Counted from the first letter of the stretch, positions 8,544 through 17,917 are shown. The stretch: 64,000 nucleotides of DNA from Candidatus Accumulibacter iunctus (GCA_002345025.1 DDUX01000154.1:95313-159312), one strand, 5' to 3'. Program-made: numbers and translations. Notes: generated by a model not told the origin, from the letters alone.

Positions 8544-9098
8544 CTACCAGGAGCGCACGCGACCGGTATCGACGTGCACGAAATCCGAACCGGCGTAGTA
8601 GCCGACCCCGCCACGATTCCGTGAAATCGCCGCGTCGCGCAGGTCGCTCAGCGGCACGCCGGCGAGGCGTATGTCGATCGCCTTGCCGTCCATGTGCAGG
8701 CTTTGCCTGGCGACCCCGCTGCTGCGGCCCTTGCGCAACCTGCTGTTGGTCGCCGGGCAGCGGTAGCCGGAGATCACCTGGAAGACCTGCCCACTGTCGA
8801 CTTCCTGTCTGATGGCGTAGAGCAGGTCGAACAACTGCGGGTCGATGTTGCCCACCTCACCCGAGTAATGGTCCCGCAGGAAGAGGTTCAGGCGCCTGAG
8901 CGACTCCGGGATGTACTGGTCGCCAAGTGAAAACACGACCGAGAGCCGTTCGCCGGTATGGGTGTGCTCGAAAGCGAGCTGGCGTGCATTCGGCAGGGAT
9001 GCCAGAGCGGGTCTGGCCAGCGGTAGAACGACACCTGCCGCGAGCAGCTGTGCTGCGTGGCCGAGAAAGCGCCGCCGGGAGTTGTGCAACTTCGACAT
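8544..9098 (-). CDS. YcbK-like DUF882 / M15-type cell-wall protein
   Basis: A 184-residue exported protein with a twin-arginine signal (NSRRRFLGHAAQLLAAGVVLPLA) and a DUF882/peptidase M15A-like domain. Metal-ligand-type residues are seen in SGYRCPATNSRLR, SLHMDGKAIDIR and DFVHVDTG. Relatives of this fold cut or bind peptidoglycan peptides; YcbK itself is uncharacterised. In E. coli ycbK also sits next to the L,D-transpeptidase ycbB, as here (12 bases apart), which supports a role in peptidoglycan remodelling. Confidence 0.88.
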   Translation of the reverse strand: MSKLHNSRRRFLGHAAQLLAAGVVLPLARPALASLPNARQLAFEHTHTGERLSVVFSLGDQYIPESLRRLNLFLRDHYSGEVGNIDPQLFDLLYAIRQEVDSGQVFQVISGYRCPATNSRLRKGRSSGVARQSLHMDGKAIDIRLAGVPLSDLRDAAISRNRGGVGYYAGSDFVHVDTGRVRSW

Positions 9099-9110
9099 CT
9101 CTTCTCCATC

Positions 9111-10736
9111 TCAACGCGAAGCTCGCGATTCTGCAGGATTTTCCTTGGTCTGGGAAGCCTGCAGCGTCTGCGAGCGCTGTTGCAGCGCATCTTCGAGGGG
9201 TGCGTCGAGACCGTAGATGTCCGGCAGGAAATGCACGCGGCCGTCACGGACGACCGCCGTACTGTAGGCGATGATCACCGGTAGCGGCTCGTCGAGGCGG
9301 AGCGTCGCCGACTTGCCCCGGCGCATCGCCTGCTCGATGCGTGTCTCGGTCCATTCCGGCGCACCGGTGAGAACGAACTTCGCCAGTTCCAGTGGCTTCT
9401 CGACGCGAATGCAGCCGTGGCTGTAATCGCGCCGCAGTCGCTTGAAGAGTTGCGGTGTCGGTGTGTGGTGGAGGTAGATGTTGTCCCTGTTGGGGAAGAC
9501 GAGCTTGATGCTGCCCAAGGCGTTGCCCGCCCCCGGTCGCTGCCGGATGCGCATCTGACCCGCCTGGACGGCATCGATCCCGGCCTCCGAGAGACTGCCG
9601 ACGACGCGGCCGTCGCTGCCGACCAGTTCGAATCCCTGGCGGTCGAAATAGCCCGGGTCACGACGCAGTCGCGGCAGCGTCTCGCTCCTGGCGATCGACG
9701 GCGGAACGTTCCAGTAGGGGCTGAACTCGATGAAGCGCATCTCGGCATCGAAGACCGGTGTTGGCGTCTTGCGAGCAGTGCCGACGATGACCTTCATGGC
9801 GACTCGCGTGTCGACGATGCCGGCGCCCATGTCGTAGCCGTGCAGCATGAACTCCGGAACGTTGACGACGATCGCGCGCGCTCCCTGCGGCGGTGGCATC
9901 CACCGCAGCCGCTCCATTGCCAGCCCGATCTGGCGGACCCTGGCGGCCGGGGTGATGTTGAGTTGCTCGAAGCTCTCCCTGCCGATGACACCGTCCGGCG
10001 CGATCGCGTGTCGCGCCTGAAACGCCTTGACGGCATCGACCAAGGCGCCCTGGTAACGTTCTGGAAGCTTGCTGTCGGCGGTTGCCAGGTCACCGAGCAA
10101 CAGCAGCCGCTGCTGCAGCAGCGCAAGAGCGCCGTACGGTTGCCCGGGGCTGAGCTTGCCGCCGGGAAGCGGTGGCAGGTTCTTCTGCCACGCTGGATCG
10201 TCCACCAGCTGCCGGTAGCGTGCAAGCACCCGCCGCAGCGCATCGTATTCCGGCCAAGCCGGGGCGGCGCTGCGCGCGGCCTCCGCGAGGCGCTCGTCGG
10301 CGAGCGCCGAACGCAGCAGCGAGTCGGCATCGAAACCGCTGCGCAGGTCCGCGTCGTAGCGCATGCCGAACTGCTGCGGGTCGACTCGTCCCGCATGCAG
10401 TTCGCTCAGATAACGGCGCATCGCGAGGCTCAGGCGGCGGCCGACAGAACTCCAAGCCTCGGGGTCTGCTGCCGACGCGCTGCCGGCGAGCGCCTGCCAC
10501 AGCCCGTGCGCCTCATAGTCCCGAGGATCGAGCCCTTCGCCAGCGGCCTGCGTCAGGAGATCGACCGCCTCGCGGGCGGCCGGTGTCGGACCGGCGTCGG
10601 AAAACCAGGCCGATTCTTCCGCTGCCGCGCCGCCGCCGGCAAAGACCAGCGCGAGGCCGAGGCAGAGCGCCAAGCCGTGTCGGCGGATGTCGCCGACACG
10701 GTGCCTGTGGTCGATTCGCTGCCTCAGCGCGAACAT
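9111..10736 (-). CDS. L,D-transpeptidase of the YcbB/LdtD type
   Basis: A 541-residue periplasmic enzyme that forms 3-3 (L,D) crosslinks in peptidoglycan. After a signal or anchor segment (RRHGLALCLGLALVFAGGG) it has a scaffold region, a peptidoglycan-binding domain (ALVDAVKAFQARHAIAPDG) and a YkuD domain whose catalytic motif HHTP...SHGCIR carries Ser439, His440 and the nucleophile Cys442. The frame stays open 135 bases further upstream into the preceding gene, so the ATG at 10736 is chosen: it precedes the signal peptide directly. A strong hairpin lies at codons 12-20. It is downstream of two signalling genes on the same strand. Confidence 0.92.
   Translation of the reverse strand: MFALRQRIDHRHRVGDIRRHGLALCLGLALVFAGGGAAAEESAWFSDAGPTPAAREAVDLLTQAAGEGLDPRDYEAHGLWQALAGSASAADPEAWSSVGRRLSLAMRRYLSELHAGRVDPQQFGMRYDADLRSGFDADSLLRSALADERLAEAARSAAPAWPEYDALRRVLARYRQLVDDPAWQKNLPPLPGGKLSPGQPYGALALLQQRLLLLGDLATADSKLPERYQGALVDAVKAFQARHAIAPDGVIGRESFEQLNITPAARVRQIGLAMERLRWMPPPQGARAIVVNVPEFMLHGYDMGAGIVDTRVAMKVIVGTARKTPTPVFDAEMRFIEFSPYWNVPPSIARSETLPRLRRDPGYFDRQGFELVGSDGRVVGSLSEAGIDAVQAGQMRIRQRPGAGNALGSIKLVFPNRDNIYLHHTPTPQLFKRLRRDYSHGCIRVEKPLELAKFVLTGAPEWTETRIEQAMRRGKSATLRLDEPLPVIIAYSTAVVRDGRVHFLPDIYGLDAPLEDALQQRSQTLQASQTKENPAESRASR
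10675..10701. repeat. Perfect 11-bp inverted repeat inside the start of the L,D-transpeptidase gene
   Basis: CCGTGTCGGCG (10675-10685) and its exact complement CGCCGACACGG (10691-10701) flank a 5-base loop. In the mRNA this would be a very stable hairpin about 35-60 bases after the start codon. Whether it affects translation is unknown. Confidence 0.6.
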
Positions 10737-10758
10737 CGGTACCGGAGCGCGCGCCGAA

Positions 10759-12960
10759 TCATTGGCGCCGCAACGCGTCTGCCAGCGGGAAGTCTCCTTC
10801 GTGCAGAAAACCGTCGAATTCTGCAGCGTGCAGCGGTCGGCTGAAGAGGTGACCCTGCATGTCGTCACCACCGAGCTCGCTCAGCAGCCGCCGCTGTGCC
10901 TCGGTTTCGACCCCATCGGCGACGATGCGCAGGCCGAAGCTGCGCGCGACGCAGGTGAGCGCGTGGATGATCGTCGTCGTGTTGTGATTCTGTGGGCTCA
11001 GGTCACGCACGAAGGACTGGTCGATCTTGATGCTGTCGACCGGCAAGCGGCGCAGGTGGTTTAGTGACGAGTAACGGGTGCCGAAATCATCGATGGAGAC
11101 GCCGCAACCAAGATTGCGCAACTGCTTCACCAGGTCGATATGCCGCTCTGCGTCATGCAGCAGCAGCGTCTCGCTGATGTCGAGATCGACCAGATCGGGG
11201 ACGATGGCCTGCGCTGCGAGCTCCCGGCTGAGTCGCTGGGGCAGGTCGTGATCCTCGAATTCCTTCGGCGACAGGTTGATCGCCAGCCGCAGGCTGTTCA
11301 GGCCGCGCTGGCGCCACTCGGCCAGCTGCCGCAGGGCCTCGCCACGCACCCATTCGCCCAGTGCGGTGATCATGCCGCTTTCCTCTGCCAGCGGTACGAA
11401 CGAGTCCGGCGTCATCAGCCCGAGTCGCGGATGGTGCCAGCGGATCAGGGCCTCGACGGCGATCGTCCGTCGCTCGCTGAACCTGATCCGGGGCTGGTAA
11501 TGGAGTTCGAACTGATCGCCCTGTTCGAGTGCCGCGCGCAGATCGCACTCCAGCGTCAGCCGTCGGCTGTGGCCGTCATGCATGCTCGGGTTGTACTGCA
11601 GATAGCCGTTCTTGCCCTGCCCCTTGATCTGGTACATGGCGATGTCCGCGTTGCGCAGCAGAATCTCCGGCGTTTCGCCGTTGTCCGGGTAGAGCGCGAT
11701 GCCGATACTGACCGTTGCCAGAAAGTCGATCCCGGCGATCTTGAATGGCCGCCTGAGCTCGGACAGCATCTTGGCGGCAATCACGACGGCGTCCTCGCCG
11801 CAGCCCAGTTCGGGCAGCATGACAGTGAACTCGTCGCCACCCTGGCGCGCCAGGGTGTCTCCCGAGCGCAGACAACTGGCAGCGCGCTGCGCGAAGGACT
11901 TCAGCAGTTCGTCTCCTTCCTGATGACCGTAGGTGTCGTTGACCAGCTTGAAGCGATCGATGTCGAGGAACATGACGCCCACCCGCCGGTTCCTTCTGCG
12001 TGCCTGCTTCAGCGCCACACCGAGGCGGTCCTTGAACAGGCTGCGGTTGGGCAGCCCGGTCAGGATGTCGTGAAAGGCCTGGAAGGCGATCGTCTCCTCG
12101 GCCTTCTTGCGCTCGGTGATGTCGCGTGCAACGCCTGAGGTGCCCATGAAGTGGAGGTTCGCCGGACCGTCGCTGGCGGCGTAGAGGCCCTGCGAGCTGA
12201 GGATGGCGACAATCGTCCGGTTCTCGAAATGGCGAACCCCTTGCGTCCTGCTCTGCAGGCGGATCTCGACATTGGTGCTGGCGCGATCGCCGATGCGGCG
12301 TTCGTTGAAGGCAAAGCGGGCATGCTCCAGATCATCCGGGTGAACGATCAGCGAGTAATGCTGGCCAAGGAGCTCCTCTCGGGAATAGCCGAGCAGAGCC
12401 TCGACGCGGCCATTGACGAAGATGAAGCAGCCATTCCTGTCGAGCGTGTAGATGAAGTCCGGCGAGTGGTCGACGAGGAATCGGTGCAAACGTTCGGAAT
12501 GCTCGAGTCGCACCGTCATCAACGCGTGCTCCCGTTCGATCCGTCGCCGGCGCAGGACCCGGTCGACCGTGTCGATCAGCTCCTGCGGGTCACCGAGCTT
12601 GCGGATGAACTCACACGCGCCGTGGCGCAGCGCACGAATCGCCGAGTCGATCGACTCGTCGCCGCTGAAGACCACGACCGCCGTCGGCACATGCTGCTGC
12701 ACCATCCATTGCATGATTTCGAGGCCACTGATGTCGGGCAGATTGAGATCGAGGATCAGGACATCGACGTCGCGTCGTTCGAGACGGCGTTGCGCCTCGA
12801 CAGCGGTGCCGCAATCCTCGATGGTGCGTCCCTCGGCGGCCAGCAGGTGGCGGTAGGCAGCGCGGATCCGGTCCTCGTCGTCGACGATCAGAATGCGGCT
12901 GCTGCTTTCCCCGATCTCGGGAACCTGTGGCGAGAAATCGACATTGGGTGTGGCTCTCAT
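10759..12960 (-). CDS. Response regulator with PAS, GGDEF and EAL domains
   Basis: A 733-residue cyclic-di-GMP signalling protein. Domains in order are REC (about 20-145; acidic pocket DDE and phospho-acceptor Asp in LILDLNLP), PAS with PAC (about 155-285), GGDEF (about 295-455; intact motif at 374-378) and EAL (about 475-730; E503-A-L). Most EAL metal and catalytic residues are present (N in INLSP, E in ISET, DDFG, K in IKID, Q in QGHLF), but the usual VAEGVET reads VADGVET with Asp682. It starts 2 bases after the HDOD-kinase gene, its probable cognate partner. Both synthesis and hydrolysis of c-di-GMP are possible; the balance cannot be read from sequence. Confidence 0.93.
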   Translation of the reverse strand: MRATPNVDFSPQVPEIGESSSRILIVDDEDRIRAAYRHLLAAEGRTIEDCGTAVEAQRRLERRDVDVLILDLNLPDISGLEIMQWMVQQHVPTAVVVFSGDESIDSAIRALRHGACEFIRKLGDPQELIDTVDRVLRRRRIEREHALMTVRLEHSERLHRFLVDHSPDFIYTLDRNGCFIFVNGRVEALLGYSREELLGQHYSLIVHPDDLEHARFAFNERRIGDRASTNVEIRLQSRTQGVRHFENRTIVAILSSQGLYAASDGPANLHFMGTSGVARDITERKKAEETIAFQAFHDILTGLPNRSLFKDRLGVALKQARRRNRRVGVMFLDIDRFKLVNDTYGHQEGDELLKSFAQRAASCLRSGDTLARQGGDEFTVMLPELGCGEDAVVIAAKMLSELRRPFKIAGIDFLATVSIGIALYPDNGETPEILLRNADIAMYQIKGQGKNGYLQYNPSMHDGHSRRLTLECDLRAALEQGDQFELHYQPRIRFSERRTIAVEALIRWHHPRLGLMTPDSFVPLAEESGMITALGEWVRGEALRQLAEWRQRGLNSLRLAINLSPKEFEDHDLPQRLSRELAAQAIVPDLVDLDISETLLLHDAERHIDLVKQLRNLGCGVSIDDFGTRYSSLNHLRRLPVDSIKIDQSFVRDLSPQNHNTTTIIHALTCVARSFGLRIVADGVETEAQRRLLSELGGDDMQGHLFSRPLHAAEFDGFLHEGDFPLADALRRQ

Positions 12961-12962
12961 CC

Positions 12963-15176
12963 TTACTCCTGGCGCCTGTCGGGCGAGGCGTGCTTCTCCT
13001 GATGTGCCTTGCTCTCCTGGCCGGGCACAGTATCGGACCCAGTCTCCTTTGGCAACAGGAAGGAAATCACTGTTCCGCTGTCCGGCTGGCTGCGGCAGGT
13101 GACGGGAATAGCCTGTCGCCGTGCCAGTGCGCCGACGATCGACAGGCCGACGCCGCGCGGTTCACCAAGGCGCGTCTCGACCGGGCGATAGATCGCGTCG
13201 ATGACCGCTTCGCTCATTCCTGGCCCGTTGTCCTCGATGCGCAGTTCGACGTAGCGGCGTCCCTGATGGAGGACGTTACCGGTCAGCGACATCCTGATCC
13301 GCTGCCCGCTCGCGAGGGCTTCCGCTGCATTTTTCCAGAGGTTGAGCATGATCTGCTTGACACTGTCCCGATCGCAGGCAACGCTCAGGGTCTGCGCCGG
13401 CAGAAGCGTCTGCACGGCGATGCCGCGTGCATCGAACAGCGGCTGCCGGTAGAGCAGCAACAGCTCGCGCAGCAGATCGCCGATGTCGAACGCTGCGTCG
13501 CCGGTCGGCGCAGCGGGAAGCTCGCTCATGCGCCGCACGATGCTCGAGACGCGCTCGATCTCCTCGGCCAGAACGTTCAGTTCACGGTGTACCTCGGCCT
13601 CTGGCGGCAGCTTGCCGTCAAGGATCCGGAGATATCCCTTGATGATTGTCAGCGGGTTGCCCGCTTCATGGACCAGTCGTCGTGTCTGCCGAAGGAAGCG
13701 CGCGGCCGCGTCCTCTTCGGTCCGCACGCGAACCTGCTGCGCCCGCCGCCAGTTTTCGAGACTGCTGCCGGCGATCCGTCCGAAGTTGAGCAGGCAGGGC
13801 AGGCGGCGCGACAGCGCGGCGTACTGGTCGCGGCCCAGGCCGGCGAGAATCACTCCCGTCGTCGTGCCGTGCACCGTCATCGGGATGCACAACAGCCCAT
13901 TGCTGCCCAGCGCGCGGGCGAACTGCACGTCGAGCAGCGACGCTGGTGCCAGCGACCGGTCGGCGTGTGAACACTGCACCTGATTGCTGACGACGGCAGC
14001 AGCGGCGAGGCTGCGGTGCGCTTCGCAGAGGAGCCTTGCCTGGCTGAAGATCGCCGCCTGTCCGCCGACGTTCTGGCCGCTCAGCCGGTCTTCGGCAGTG
14101 TCGTGGAGCAGGAACGCGAGTTGGCTGAGGTCGAACAGGATGCGCGCCGCTTCACGCAGGGCGAGAAACACTTCGGCATCGGTGTCGAGTGCCAGCAGAT
14201 CATCCTGCAGGGGTTGCAGCAGTGCCTTGTTGCCGATCAGGCTGACGATCTCGGTCTGGGCATCGCTCCCGGCGCGGGCCCGCCTGCCGAGCACTCGCGG
14301 CAGGCCGCGGGCGGTGCCGCGGTCGGACGCGGCGGGCGCTGCCATGCCGATGGCGTCGGCGACCATCGACATGCGCTGCGCGCCCTGGGTACAGATCGCC
14401 GCCAGCTGGCTGTTGCTGATGTCCGCGAACATCTGACGGGTGGCACCACCCAGCGCCTCGGGGATCTCGTCGCAGTCGGCCAGCGCGTGTGCCAGCCAGA
14501 CGACCTGCGCCAGTTGTGCGGCGCCGACGATCTGCTGCGCAGGCTGGTGGTGAAACAGGATGCCGTCGGCGAAGGAAGAGTCGAGATGCCACTGGTCAGC
14601 CAGCCAGGTGCCGATCTCGCCGTGATCTGCGCCGAGCAGTTCGACCTCCATCGCCGACAGCGCGGACTCGCTGTGACAGCCGGCAAGCAGCTGCGCGTAT
14701 GGTTCGCCGAGTGCCGAGAGCATGATCAGTTCGCCGACGTCGTGCAGCAGTCCGGCCAGGTAGGCTTCGTCGGCACGCGGGTAGCCGGTTGCCACAGCCA
14801 GTCCGCGCGAGATCTCGGCGACCAGCAGCGAATGCGTCCAGAAATCCGAGAGATCGACCTCCGGTCCGGAGCCACGCTCTTCAAAAAGACTGCGGACCGA
14901 GAGGCAGGTGGCAATCGAGCGTACCAGACGGGTGCCTAGCGCCATCAGGCAGCTTTCGATGCTGCGCAGTTCCTTGCCGCGGCGGACGGCCGACGAATTG
15001 GCGGCCGTCAGGACGCGGGTGCACAGGCCGGGATCCTGCTCGACCAGCCTGGCGAGTTCGGCCATGGTCGTGCCGTCATCGTCGACCAGTTGCAGGAGCC
15101 GCAGCAGAATCTGCGGCGGCGAGGGTACTCGCCCCGATTGCATGGCGTGTCGGACCGACTCCGGCAGGTTATGCAT
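12963..15176 (-). CDS. HDOD-domain sensor histidine kinase
   Basis: A 737-residue protein without clear membrane segments. Residues about 10-210 form an HDOD domain (LLRLLQLVDDD, VEQDPGLCTRVLTAANSS, YLAGLLHDVGELI), a module related to HD phosphohydrolases and used in signalling. A GAF-like region follows (about 330-480; LLCIPMTVHGTTTGVILAG). The kinase core has the phospho-acceptor His in LVHEAGNPLTIIKGYL, an N box NLWKNAAEAL, and G boxes EDNGPGM and RGVGLSIV. It is cytoplasmic and probably phosphorylates the REC-GGDEF-EAL protein encoded 2 bases downstream. The stimulus is unknown. Confidence 0.9.
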   Translation of the reverse strand: MHNLPESVRHAMQSGRVPSPPQILLRLLQLVDDDGTTMAELARLVEQDPGLCTRVLTAANSSAVRRGKELRSIESCLMALGTRLVRSIATCLSVRSLFEERGSGPEVDLSDFWTHSLLVAEISRGLAVATGYPRADEAYLAGLLHDVGELIMLSALGEPYAQLLAGCHSESALSAMEVELLGADHGEIGTWLADQWHLDSSFADGILFHHQPAQQIVGAAQLAQVVWLAHALADCDEIPEALGGATRQMFADISNSQLAAICTQGAQRMSMVADAIGMAAPAASDRGTARGLPRVLGRRARAGSDAQTEIVSLIGNKALLQPLQDDLLALDTDAEVFLALREAARILFDLSQLAFLLHDTAEDRLSGQNVGGQAAIFSQARLLCEAHRSLAAAAVVSNQVQCSHADRSLAPASLLDVQFARALGSNGLLCIPMTVHGTTTGVILAGLGRDQYAALSRRLPCLLNFGRIAGSSLENWRRAQQVRVRTEEDAAARFLRQTRRLVHEAGNPLTIIKGYLRILDGKLPPEAEVHRELNVLAEEIERVSSIVRRMSELPAAPTGDAAFDIGDLLRELLLLYRQPLFDARGIAVQTLLPAQTLSVACDRDSVKQIMLNLWKNAAEALASGQRIRMSLTGNVLHQGRRYVELRIEDNGPGMSEAVIDAIYRPVETRLGEPRGVGLSIVGALARRQAIPVTCRSQPDSGTVISFLLPKETGSDTVPGQESKAHQEKHASPDRRQE

Positions 15177-15254
15177 CGACCTGCAAGGGAGCGCTGTGGT
15201 TGGCAGCGACGGCGGCGAGGGGAGCGGGCAGTGTGCGCATCGTTGCCGGCTCGG

Positions 15255-16043
15255 CTAGACCAGCGGCTGATGATTCGCGCGTATCGCACTCGCACCGGCA
15301 GCCTGGACGCCCTTGCCGATCTCGTGCGAGATGAGCTCGAAAAGAGCCCGCAGGGGAGCATTCATGCTGCCGATGACGTCGGCCAGCGCAAGCACCGAGG
15401 GAATCCGCGTGCCGCGGTGGTCGACCGCCTGGCCGATCTGCCGCAGCCTGACACCGAGCCGTTCGAGGTTGATCGCCAGTCGTTGCTCGGTGAGGATCAG
15501 CAGGGTGCTGATGCCGTACTGTCGGGCGAGGGCGATCAGGCTCAGGTAGACCGCCAGCGCCAGGTAGGGCTGGCGAGGCCGGTCTCTGGTGCCGAAATCT
15601 GCTTCCGAGATCGAGATCGGTGTGTTCTGCTCGCCCTGCCGACGGCGGTAGCTGCCGATGACCGCCAGGCGCGAAATCTCGGCGATCTCGCAGCGGTGGC
15701 GAGCGATGGAATCGACCAGCGAACGCTCGATCGTCGTCGCGCAGGCGATCTCCAGGGGCAGCAACCCTGCGGGCTGTTCCGGGTCGAGCAGCACCAGCCG
15801 GGCGCACCCGACGTACTGTCCGTTCGCCGCTGATTCGACGAGACAGTGTACCGAGCGCTCGTCGAACTCGTCGCATTCGAGGTCATCAGGGCGGACGGGC
15901 TCGAAACCGAGTTCACGGCAGTACACCTGATGTCGCAGGCGGTAGTTTTGCGTGCGCAGAGCATCGGTGAGCGCGGGAACGACCGTGAAATAACGGCGGT
16001 AGCCCTCGCTAACTGTCAATTCCGTCAGGCTGGGAAGAAACAT
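15255..16043 (-). CDS. PEP-CTERM/exosortase system-associated acyltransferase
   Basis: A 262-residue GNAT-fold protein of the N-acyl amino acid synthase / exosortase-associated acyltransferase family. Characteristic parts are YRLRHQVYCRELGFEP near residue 35, EFDERSVHCLVE, GCARLVLL and EISRLAVIGSYRRR, where the acyl donor binds. Relatives occur in genomes with exosortase (EpsH/XrtA) and PEP-CTERM proteins and often near exopolysaccharide genes; the natural product is not established. The ATG at 16043 has GAGAGG before it; the open frame upstream starts with an implausible cysteine-rich stretch. It is first in a five-gene minus-strand run with the HDOD kinase, c-di-GMP regulator and cell-wall genes. 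Confidence 0.85.
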   Translation of the reverse strand: MFLPSLTELTVSEGYRRYFTVVPALTDALRTQNYRLRHQVYCRELGFEPVRPDDLECDEFDERSVHCLVESAANGQYVGCARLVLLDPEQPAGLLPLEIACATTIERSLVDSIARHRCEIAEISRLAVIGSYRRRQGEQNTPISISEADFGTRDRPRQPYLALAVYLSLIALARQYGISTLLILTEQRLAINLERLGVRLRQIGQAVDHRGTRIPSVLALADVIGSMNAPLRALFELISHEIGKGVQAAGASAIRANHQPLV

Positions 16044-16261
16044 CTGCCTCTCATGGGTCACGCATCTGCCCGGCGGGCAGCACACGATGCAGCATACCAC
16101 TACGAAGACCGGGTGCGGGCTGCATGCGGCGCCTCGAGCCTGCCGATGCGGTAGCCCGGTTGCGGGAAGCCGATGCGCTTGCCCTCACGGCTGCAGGCAG
16201 GCAACCGATCCGGCCGGCGCGGCAGCCGCCCGCTTGGCGCCGCTGGCCGAAAGGCCGGGGG

Positions 16262-17059
16262 TCACTCGAGCTTTTTCAGATAGTCCTTGGTGAAGACCTT
16301 GTCGGGCAGGTCGCGCGACTTCATCGCGGTGTAGTCAAGAACCGACTGCTCGCCGCCACGCAGGGCATCTTCCATCACCAGCCGCGCCGGTCGCCTCTTT
16401 CCCTCCATGCTCCTGTAATTCTCGTAGCGACAGGTCTTGAGAAGGCGGTTGGAAAGCGAATAGAACTCCGCCTTGTGCGGCGAGAAGTCCTTGGCGCGGA
16501 CCCAGTAGACGACTTTCTGATATGTCACGCTGCGGTCGATTCCTGTCAGTTCGAGCACGTAGTGCTCATCGCCGTCCACCTTTTCGCTGCGCAGTAGTTT
16601 CGGGTTGTAATCGCCGCTGAAGTTGGCGCGTGCCAAGTCGCCGTTGGCAACCTGCCCGGTCAAGCGCTGCGACAGCGCCAGCCGGATCGGCTGCGACACC
16701 TCGGGCATGAACACCCAGAGATCACGGCCCTTCATCAGCATGATCTGACCGCGGTCCGAAGCCGGCTCGACGACCATCACGACGCTGTTGGTATTACCCT
16801 TGGCGAGGACCCGGTACTTGCGGATGTCCGCCTTCTGCTCCTTGTCAACCGTCGTGACCGTGACGTCCACCTGGAAGCCATCGACCGGGAAACGGACCTG
16901 GTCCGCCTTCTCGACGATCATCCGGGCCTCGCTGTCGTCGCTTGCTGCCGGCGCCGTCGTCTCGGACGCCTGCGCCGAAGCGACGGCAGCGAACAGCGCG
17001 ACCGCCAGAAGAAAGCGCACGCTGTTGACAGCGCTGTGACGGATGGTCATGATTTCCAT
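16262..17059 (-). CDS. LolA-like outer membrane lipoprotein-sorting protein
   Basis: A 265-residue periplasmic protein with a Sec signal (VRFLLAVALFAAVASAQAS). The mature part resembles the LolA/LolB-type half-barrel family often annotated as outer membrane lipoprotein-sorting protein: VDKEQKADIRKYRVLAKG, a KGRDLWVFMPEVSQPIRL strand pair, LTGQVANGDLARANFSGDY, and VYWVRAKDFSPHKAEFYS. It is not LolA itself, which is shorter and lies elsewhere. The start at 17059 has AGGAG 8 bases upstream. It is divergent (54-base gap) from an ABC ATPase and a DUF1302 protein, a set usually found together as an envelope transport module. Confidence 0.85.
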   Translation of the reverse strand: MEIMTIRHSAVNSVRFLLAVALFAAVASAQASETTAPAASDDSEARMIVEKADQVRFPVDGFQVDVTVTTVDKEQKADIRKYRVLAKGNTNSVVMVVEPASDRGQIMLMKGRDLWVFMPEVSQPIRLALSQRLTGQVANGDLARANFSGDYNPKLLRSEKVDGDEHYVLELTGIDRSVTYQKVVYWVRAKDFSPHKAEFYSLSNRLLKTCRYENYRSMEGKRRPARLVMEDALRGGEQSVLDYTAMKSRDLPDKVFTKDYLKKLE

Positions 17060-17113
17060 AGTTTTCACTCCTGTGTGCTGACCGTCGATCCGGTTGGCCG
17101 GAAGCGCCGCCGA

Positions 17114-17917
17114 ATGAAGGTTGTCCGCATCGAACACGTATATAAGGATTATCTGCTCGGCGAACAGAAAGTCCAAGCCCTGAAGGACATCACCCTGTCG
17201 TTCGACCCCGGCGTCTTCCTTGCCATCGCCGGGCCGTCCGGCAGCGGCAAGACGACGCTGCTGAACCTGATTGGCTGCATCGACACGCCGACGAGTGGCA
17301 AGATCTACATCAACGATCAGGATGTCAGTGGCCGCACTCCCGATCAACTTGCCGACCTGCGGGCGCGGACGATCGGTTTCATCTTTCAGACCTTCAATCT
17401 CCTGCCGGTTCTCTCGGCGGCGGAGAACGTCGAGTATCCGCTGCTGCAGCGCAAGGATCTGTCGCGTGAAGAGCGGCAGCGTCGCGTCGCGCACTTCCTC
17501 GACATCGTCGGTCTGTCCAAGTATGCCAGCCATCGGCCGAACCAGTTGAGTGGCGGTCAGCGCCAGCGGGTGGCGATTGCCAGGGCGCTGGCGATTCGGC
17601 CAGCGATCGTCCTCGCCGATGAACCGACTGCCAACCTTGATCACAAGACGGGCGAGGAGATTCTGCTTCTGATGAAGCGGATCAACCGCAAGCTGAAGAC
17701 CACCTTCATCTTCTCGACGCACGACAAGAGGGTGATCGCCAAGGCGGATCGTCTGGTGCGTGTCGAGGATGGCGAGATTTCCCTGCTCGGGATGCGCAAG
17801 GACGCCAGGTGGTCGTTCGCGCGTCATCGCGCGGCAGAGGGCGGGGGCAACGGGGAAGTTCCGACCGAGCCACCAGCGGCCGCGGCCGGAGAGCAGAGCC
17901 ATGCAGATCAGAACTAG
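17114..17917 (+). CDS. ABC transporter ATP-binding protein, LolD/MacB type
   Basis: A 267-residue ATPase with Walker A GPSGSGKTTLLNLIG, Q-loop FIFQTFNLLPVLS, signature LSGGQRQRVAIARAL, Walker B IVLADEPTANLD and a switch His in FSTHD. The spacing and the NLLP-type Q-loop put it in the family that powers FtsX-like permeases exporting lipoproteins or envelope molecules. The last about 40 residues form an unrelated, charged and alanine-rich tail. No FtsX-like permease is adjacent; the only one in the window (lolC) has its own ATPase. It overlaps the downstream DUF1302 gene by 17 bases. Confidence 0.88.
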   Translation: MKVVRIEHVYKDYLLGEQKVQALKDITLSFDPGVFLAIAGPSGSGKTTLLNLIGCIDTPTSGKIYINDQDVSGRTPDQLADLRARTIGFIFQTFNLLPVLSAAENVEYPLLQRKDLSREERQRRVAHFLDIVGLSKYASHRPNQLSGGQRQRVAIARALAIRPAIVLADEPTANLDHKTGEEILLLMKRINRKLKTTFIFSTHDKRVIAKADRLVRVEDGEISLLGMRKDARWSFARHRAAEGGGNGEVPTEPPAAAAGEQSHADQN

